A stretch of DNA of 8,000 nucleotides, taken from assembly GCA_902795095.1 (NCBI GenBank), contig CADBKB010000067.1, forward strand, positions 1 to 8,000, written 5' to 3'. Source of the DNA: Oscillospiraceae bacterium (GTDB lineage: Bacteria; Bacillota_A; Clostridia; Oscillospirales; Oscillospiraceae). How positions within the stretch are numbered: the stretch's first letter is position 1; each line of letters begins with the position of its first letter. The position numbers were made by a program, and so were the translations under genes. This document shows, one piece after another, positions 5,950 through 8,000 of this stretch. Under the pieces are notes generated by a model. That model did no database searches, was not told the origin of the DNA, and worked only from the letters and a program-made list of their open reading frames with translations.

Positions 5950-6195
5950 ATGCCCCTGATGCTTGCGGCCCTGGCGGCGGCGATCTCCTGCCTGGCCATG
6001 GCGCCCGCCCGACCGGCGGGAAAGCTGCTGCTGTCCGCCCTGGGCGGCCTGGGCAGCCTGCTGATCCTGAATCTGCTCAGCCCCGTGACCGGCATGATCA
6101 TCGAGCTGAACGCCCTTACCGTCGCCGTTTCCGGCACGCTGGGGCCGCCGGGTCTGGGCTGCCTTCTGGTGGCGCATTTTATTTTGAGCCACTGA
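5950..6195 (+). CDS. bofA: BofA-family membrane protein (pro-sigma-K processing inhibitor type)
   Basis: A small membrane protein of 81 residues, similar in length to Bacillus subtilis BofA. In Bacillus, BofA sits in the outer forespore membrane with SpoIVFA and holds the SpoIVFB protease inactive, delaying sigma-K activation. Residues 2-19 form a first hydrophobic helix, residues 26-46 a second. The second half matches the family pattern: KLLLSALGGLGSLLILNLL (25-43), then a polar stretch with Asn54, then VSGTLGPPGLGCLLV (60-74), corresponding to the Bacillus LNLFG...INLVTTAISGILGIPG region. ATG 5950 is chosen because AAGGAGG (5936-5942) lies 7 bases upstream; a TTG at 5929 in frame lies too far upstream. 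No clear promoter is visible. The last 17 bases overlap the end of the opposing ttcA-like gene. The match is to the family; the actual role in this organism is inferred. Confidence 0.8.
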   Translation: MPLMLAALAAAISCLAMAPARPAGKLLLSALGGLGSLLILNLLSPVTGMIIELNALTVAVSGTLGPPGLGCLLVAHFILSH

Positions 6196-6898
6196 CGCCC
6201 CATTCCGGCAGGGGAAGCCGCTGCATGGCGCCGAAGATCCGGTCCTTGAGATCGGGATAGTCGGCGCCCAGACGGTAGATGAGATCCTTGATCTCCTGGC
6301 GCTTGGTGTGCTTGTCCGCGGGGCAGGGATTGTGCAGCACGGGCAGCTTCTGCGCGTCGGCGAAGTGGATCACCTGCTGTTCGTTGAGATAGAGCATGGG
6401 CCGGATCTGGGTCACGCCGGTGCGGTCGAGATAGGTCACGGGCTGGAAGCAACTGATGCGCCCCTCATAAAACAGGCTCATGAGGAAGGTCTCCACGGCG
6501 TCGTCGTGATGATGGCCCAGGGCCACCTTGGCGCAGCCCATCTTCCTGAGCTGCTCATTCAGAGCGCCCCGGCGCATTTTGGCGCACATGGAGCAGGGGT
6601 TCTTTTCCTTGCGGTAGTCGAAGATGATGGGGCCGATCTCCGTGTGAACGCACTCATAGGGAACGTGCAGCGTGCGGCACAGATCGGCGACCGGGGTAAA
6701 GTCCATCCCCATTCCCATGTCGATGGGAGCCGCGCACAGCTCGAAGGGGGCGGGATAGAATTCGCGCAGCTTCGCCAGCAGCACCAGCAGGGTCAGCGAA
6801 TCCTTGCCCCCCGACACGCCGACGCAGATGCGGTCGCCGGGGGAAATCATGCGGTAATCCTCCGCGCAGCGGCGGACAAGCCCAAGCAGTTTATTCAT
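6179..6898 (-). CDS. ttcA: TtcA-family PP-loop tRNA thiolation enzyme
   Basis: TtcA-type enzymes activate a tRNA base with ATP and insert sulfur using an iron-sulfur cluster; the studied product is 2-thiocytidine 32. The protein has 239 residues, somewhat shorter than enterobacterial TtcA. VGVSGGKDSLTLL (26-38) is the PP-loop ATP-binding motif. NPCSMCAKMRRGAL (100-113) carries the Cys102/Cys105 pair, and LGHHHDDAVETFLM (127-140) is the second family signature. NPCPADKHTKRQEI (190-203) supplies Cys192, a candidate third cluster ligand. ATG 6898 is chosen because AGGAGA (complement of 6905-6910) lies 6 bases upstream; the frame runs further upstream only as an antisense shadow of rplM. It diverges from rplM and converges on bofA with a 17-base overlap. 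No promoter was identified with confidence. The exact base modified in this lineage is unproven; the TtcA/TilS superfamily is certain. Confidence 0.88.
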   Translation of the reverse strand: MNKLLGLVRRCAEDYRMISPGDRICVGVSGGKDSLTLLVLLAKLREFYPAPFELCAAPIDMGMGMDFTPVADLCRTLHVPYECVHTEIGPIIFDYRKEKNPCSMCAKMRRGALNEQLRKMGCAKVALGHHHDDAVETFLMSLFYEGRISCFQPVTYLDRTGVTQIRPMLYLNEQQVIHFADAQKLPVLHNPCPADKHTKRQEIKDLIYRLGADYPDLKDRIFGAMQRLPLPEWGVSGSK

Positions 6899-6950
6899 GG
6901 CATTTCTCCTGAATGTGTGGAAAATGGCGGAAAAATCGAAAGTGAGTATC

Positions 6951-6990
6951 CGAGAGAAATCGAGAGAAAACGGGAGGAAACGGGAGTTCT
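6951..6990 (+). repeat. Four degenerate 10-base purine-rich tandem units
   Basis: Consecutive decamers CGAGAGAAAT, CGAGAGAAAA, CGGGAGGAAA and CGGGAGTTCT occupy 6951-6990; the consensus is CGRGAGRAAA and the last unit matches only in its first six bases. They lie between the divergent ttcA-like gene and the rplM promoter, just upstream of the A/T-rich UP-like stretch. The period equals about one helical turn. They could be a protein-binding array or simply a low-complexity tract. Confidence 0.55.
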
Positions 6991-6998
6991 TTCGGATG

Positions 6999-7052
6999 AA
7001 AATAAAATTTTGAAAAATAGGCGTTGACATTCGGATTTGAATGTGATATAAG
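6999..7052 (+). promoter_or_regulatory. Strong sigma-A promoter with UP-like element for rplM-rpsI
   Basis: The -35 box TTGACA (7024-7029) is a perfect consensus. A 17-base spacer leads to TATAAG (7047-7052), preceded by TGA (7044-7046) as an extended -10. Transcription should start near 7059. Bases 6999-7019 (AAAATAAAATTTTGAAAAATA) fall at about -60 to -40, where A/T-rich UP elements bind the RNA polymerase alpha subunit. This combination suits a highly expressed ribosomal protein operon. Confidence 0.88.
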
Positions 7053-7058
7053 AAACAG

Positions 7059-7088
7059 GCGCGCCTGGGGATATTGTAGCCCCCGCGC
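7059..7088 (+). promoter_or_regulatory. Leader hairpin upstream of rplM, candidate L13 leader
   Basis: The leader of about 76 bases opens with a stem-loop: GCGCG (7059-7063) pairs with CGCGC (7084-7088), a CCT bulge (7064-7066), then GGGG (7067-7070) with CCCC (7080-7083) around a 9-base loop. It would sit at the very 5' end of the rplM mRNA. Bacillota are known to carry an autoregulatory L13 leader RNA in this position. Whether this one belongs to that family needs a covariance-model match; the fold itself is clear. There is no terminator before the ribosome binding site. Confidence 0.5.
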
Positions 7089-7135
7089 ATGGATTTGTCA
7101 AAACATTTTAGATATAGAATCACGGAGGAAACACT

Positions 7136-7567
7136 ATGTCCACGACTATGGCGAAAAAAGAGACCGTAGAGCGCAAGTGGTACGTGATTGACGCCGCCGG
7201 CAAGCCCCTGGGCCGCACCGCCGTCATCGCCGCCAACCTGCTCCGCGGCAAGCACAAGCCCACCTTTACCCCCAATGTTGACTGCGGCGACTTTGTCATC
7301 ATCGTCAACACCGATCAGGCCATCCTGACCGGCAAGAAGCTCGACCAGAAGAAGTACTACCACTTCACCGGCTGGATCGGCAACCTCAAGGAGACCAAGT
7401 ACCGCCACCTGATGGAGAAGCGTTCCGACTTCGCCATGGAGCTGGCCGTCAAGGGCATGCTCCCCAAGAACTCCATCGGCCGCGCCGCTATGACCCGCCT
7501 GAAGCTCTACACCGGCGCTGAGCACAAGCACGCTGCCCAGAAGCCCGAGCCCTGGACCATGGACTGA
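7136..7567 (+). CDS. rplM: 50S ribosomal protein L13
   Basis: L13 is an early-assembling protein of the large ribosomal subunit that binds 23S rRNA. The protein has 143 residues, the usual length. Family blocks in order: KWYVIDAAGKPLGRTA (14-29), ANLLRGKHKPTFTPNVDCGD (33-52), LTGKKL (64-69), TGWIGNLKE (78-86), AVKGMLPKNSIGR (104-116) and LYTGAEHKHAAQKPE (124-138). ATG 7136 is preceded by GGAGG (7124-7128) at 7 bases. A second ATG at codon 5 is possible but too close to add much and would put the ribosome binding site far away. Codons strongly favour C-ending forms and AAG, as expected of a highly expressed gene. rpsI follows after 16 bases, the nearly universal L13-S9 operon. Confidence 0.98.
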   Translation: MSTTMAKKETVERKWYVIDAAGKPLGRTAVIAANLLRGKHKPTFTPNVDCGDFVIIVNTDQAILTGKKLDQKKYYHFTGWIGNLKETKYRHLMEKRSDFAMELAVKGMLPKNSIGRAAMTRLKLYTGAEHKHAAQKPEPWTMD

Positions 7568-7583
7568 TTGGAGGTAAGAGAAC

Positions 7584-7988
7584 ATGTACGAAAGCAAGAG
7601 ACAGTATCAGTACGGCACCGGCAGACGTAAGTCCTCCATCGCCAGAGTCCGCGTTTACGAGGGCGGCACCGGTTCCATCATCATCAACGGCCGCGATATC
7701 GACGAGTATTTCGGCCTCGACACCCTGAAGATGGTCGTCCGTCAGCCCCTGGTCACCACTGAGCTGGTCGGCAAGGTCGACGTGATCTGCACCGTCAAGG
7801 GCGGCGGCGTCTCCGGCCAGGCCGGCGCCATCCGTCACGGCATTTCCCGCGCCCTGCTGGGCGTCAACCCCGAGCTCCGCGGCGCCCTCAAGGCCGCCGG
7901 TTTCCTGACCCGCGACCCGAGAATGAAAGAGCGTAAAAAGTACGGTCTCAAGGCAGCTCGTCGCGCACCTCAGTTCAGCAAGCGCTGA
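7584..7988 (+). CDS. rpsI: 30S ribosomal protein S9
   Basis: S9 lies in the head of the small subunit; its C-terminal tail reaches the P-site tRNA anticodon region. The protein has 134 residues, near the standard 130. Diagnostic blocks are [15 protein letters not shown] (10-24), GRDIDEYFG (36-44), [21 protein letters not shown] (71-91), [14 protein letters not shown] (108-121) and the invariant basic tail ending FSKR. GGAGGT (7570-7575) precedes ATG 7584 by 8 bases. It is the second gene of the rplM operon, 16 bases downstream, and shares its promoter. Only 12 bases remain after the stop codon, so no terminator can be judged. Confidence 0.98.
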   Translation: MYESKRQYQYGTGRRKSSIARVRVYEGGTGSIIINGRDIDEYFGLDTLKMVVRQPLVTTELVGKVDVICTVKGGGVSGQAGAIRHGISRALLGVNPELRGALKAAGFLTRDPRMKERKKYGLKAARRAPQFSKR

Positions 7989-8000
7989 TTTACACAATTG

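Noticed and set aside
6951..6990. Tandem decamers considered as a CRISPR-like array
   Set aside because: Units are contiguous, short and degenerate, with no spacers and no cas genes nearby.
6899..7597. N-terminal extension of the ttcA-like frame, running antisense through rplM
   Set aside because: TtcA homologues begin near the ATG at 6898, which has its own ribosome binding site. The extension lies opposite the rplM promoter and coding region and has no domain.

Overview
The window is about 8 kb of chromosomal, GC-rich DNA. It most likely comes from a spore-forming member of the Bacillota, class Clostridia, with the Oscillospiraceae/Ruminococcaceae-like group as the best guess. The reasons are an RNase Y gene, a BofA-family sporulation gene, an S-layer-homology (SLH) protein with CTRAQ/CTRGQ-type repeats, strong GGAGG ribosome binding sites, and canonical TTGACA/TATAAT-type promoters in a high-GC background. 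No taxonomic search was possible, so this is inference.

Layout, left to right. Bases 1-525 hold the 3' part of rny (ribonuclease Y, HD domain and C-terminus), followed by a UUCG-capped terminator-like hairpin (540-565) and then greA (581-1081), the transcript-cleavage factor. greA converges on a large secreted SLH-domain protein gene on the minus strand (1141-2796), and one 14-bp inverted repeat lies between the two stop codons. The SLH gene and mnmE (2963-4321, plus strand) diverge from two well-formed back-to-back sigma-A promoters. mnmE is followed 36 bases later, with no terminator, by a NifS/IscS-type cysteine desulfurase gene (4358-5488), probably in the same transcript.

Bases 5489-5949 contain no convincing gene but are dense in hairpins: a 13-bp stem with a 3-base loop, a 38-bp perfect palindrome, a strong terminator with a T6 tract, and then a chain of GC-rich stem-loops. 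A small bofA-family membrane protein gene follows (5950-6195). Its 3' end overlaps, convergently, the 3' end of a TtcA-family tRNA thiolase gene on the minus strand (6179-6898). Divergent from that gene is the rplM-rpsI operon (7136-7567 and 7584-7988; ribosomal proteins L13 and S9). It is driven by a strong promoter with an A/T-rich UP-like element and preceded by a leader hairpin.

Functionally the window is mostly housekeeping: RNA turnover (rny), transcription fidelity (greA), translation (rplM, rpsI) and tRNA modification. MnmE modifies the wobble uridine, the cysteine desulfurase mobilises sulfur, and the TtcA-like enzyme is a tRNA sulfur-insertion candidate, so the last three could share a tRNA-modification or thiolation theme. 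I found no CRISPR array, transposase, tRNA, rRNA or evident defence system. The least explained parts are the hairpin-rich 5489-5949 spacer and the SLH protein, whose repeats sit in the middle between two related flanking domains.
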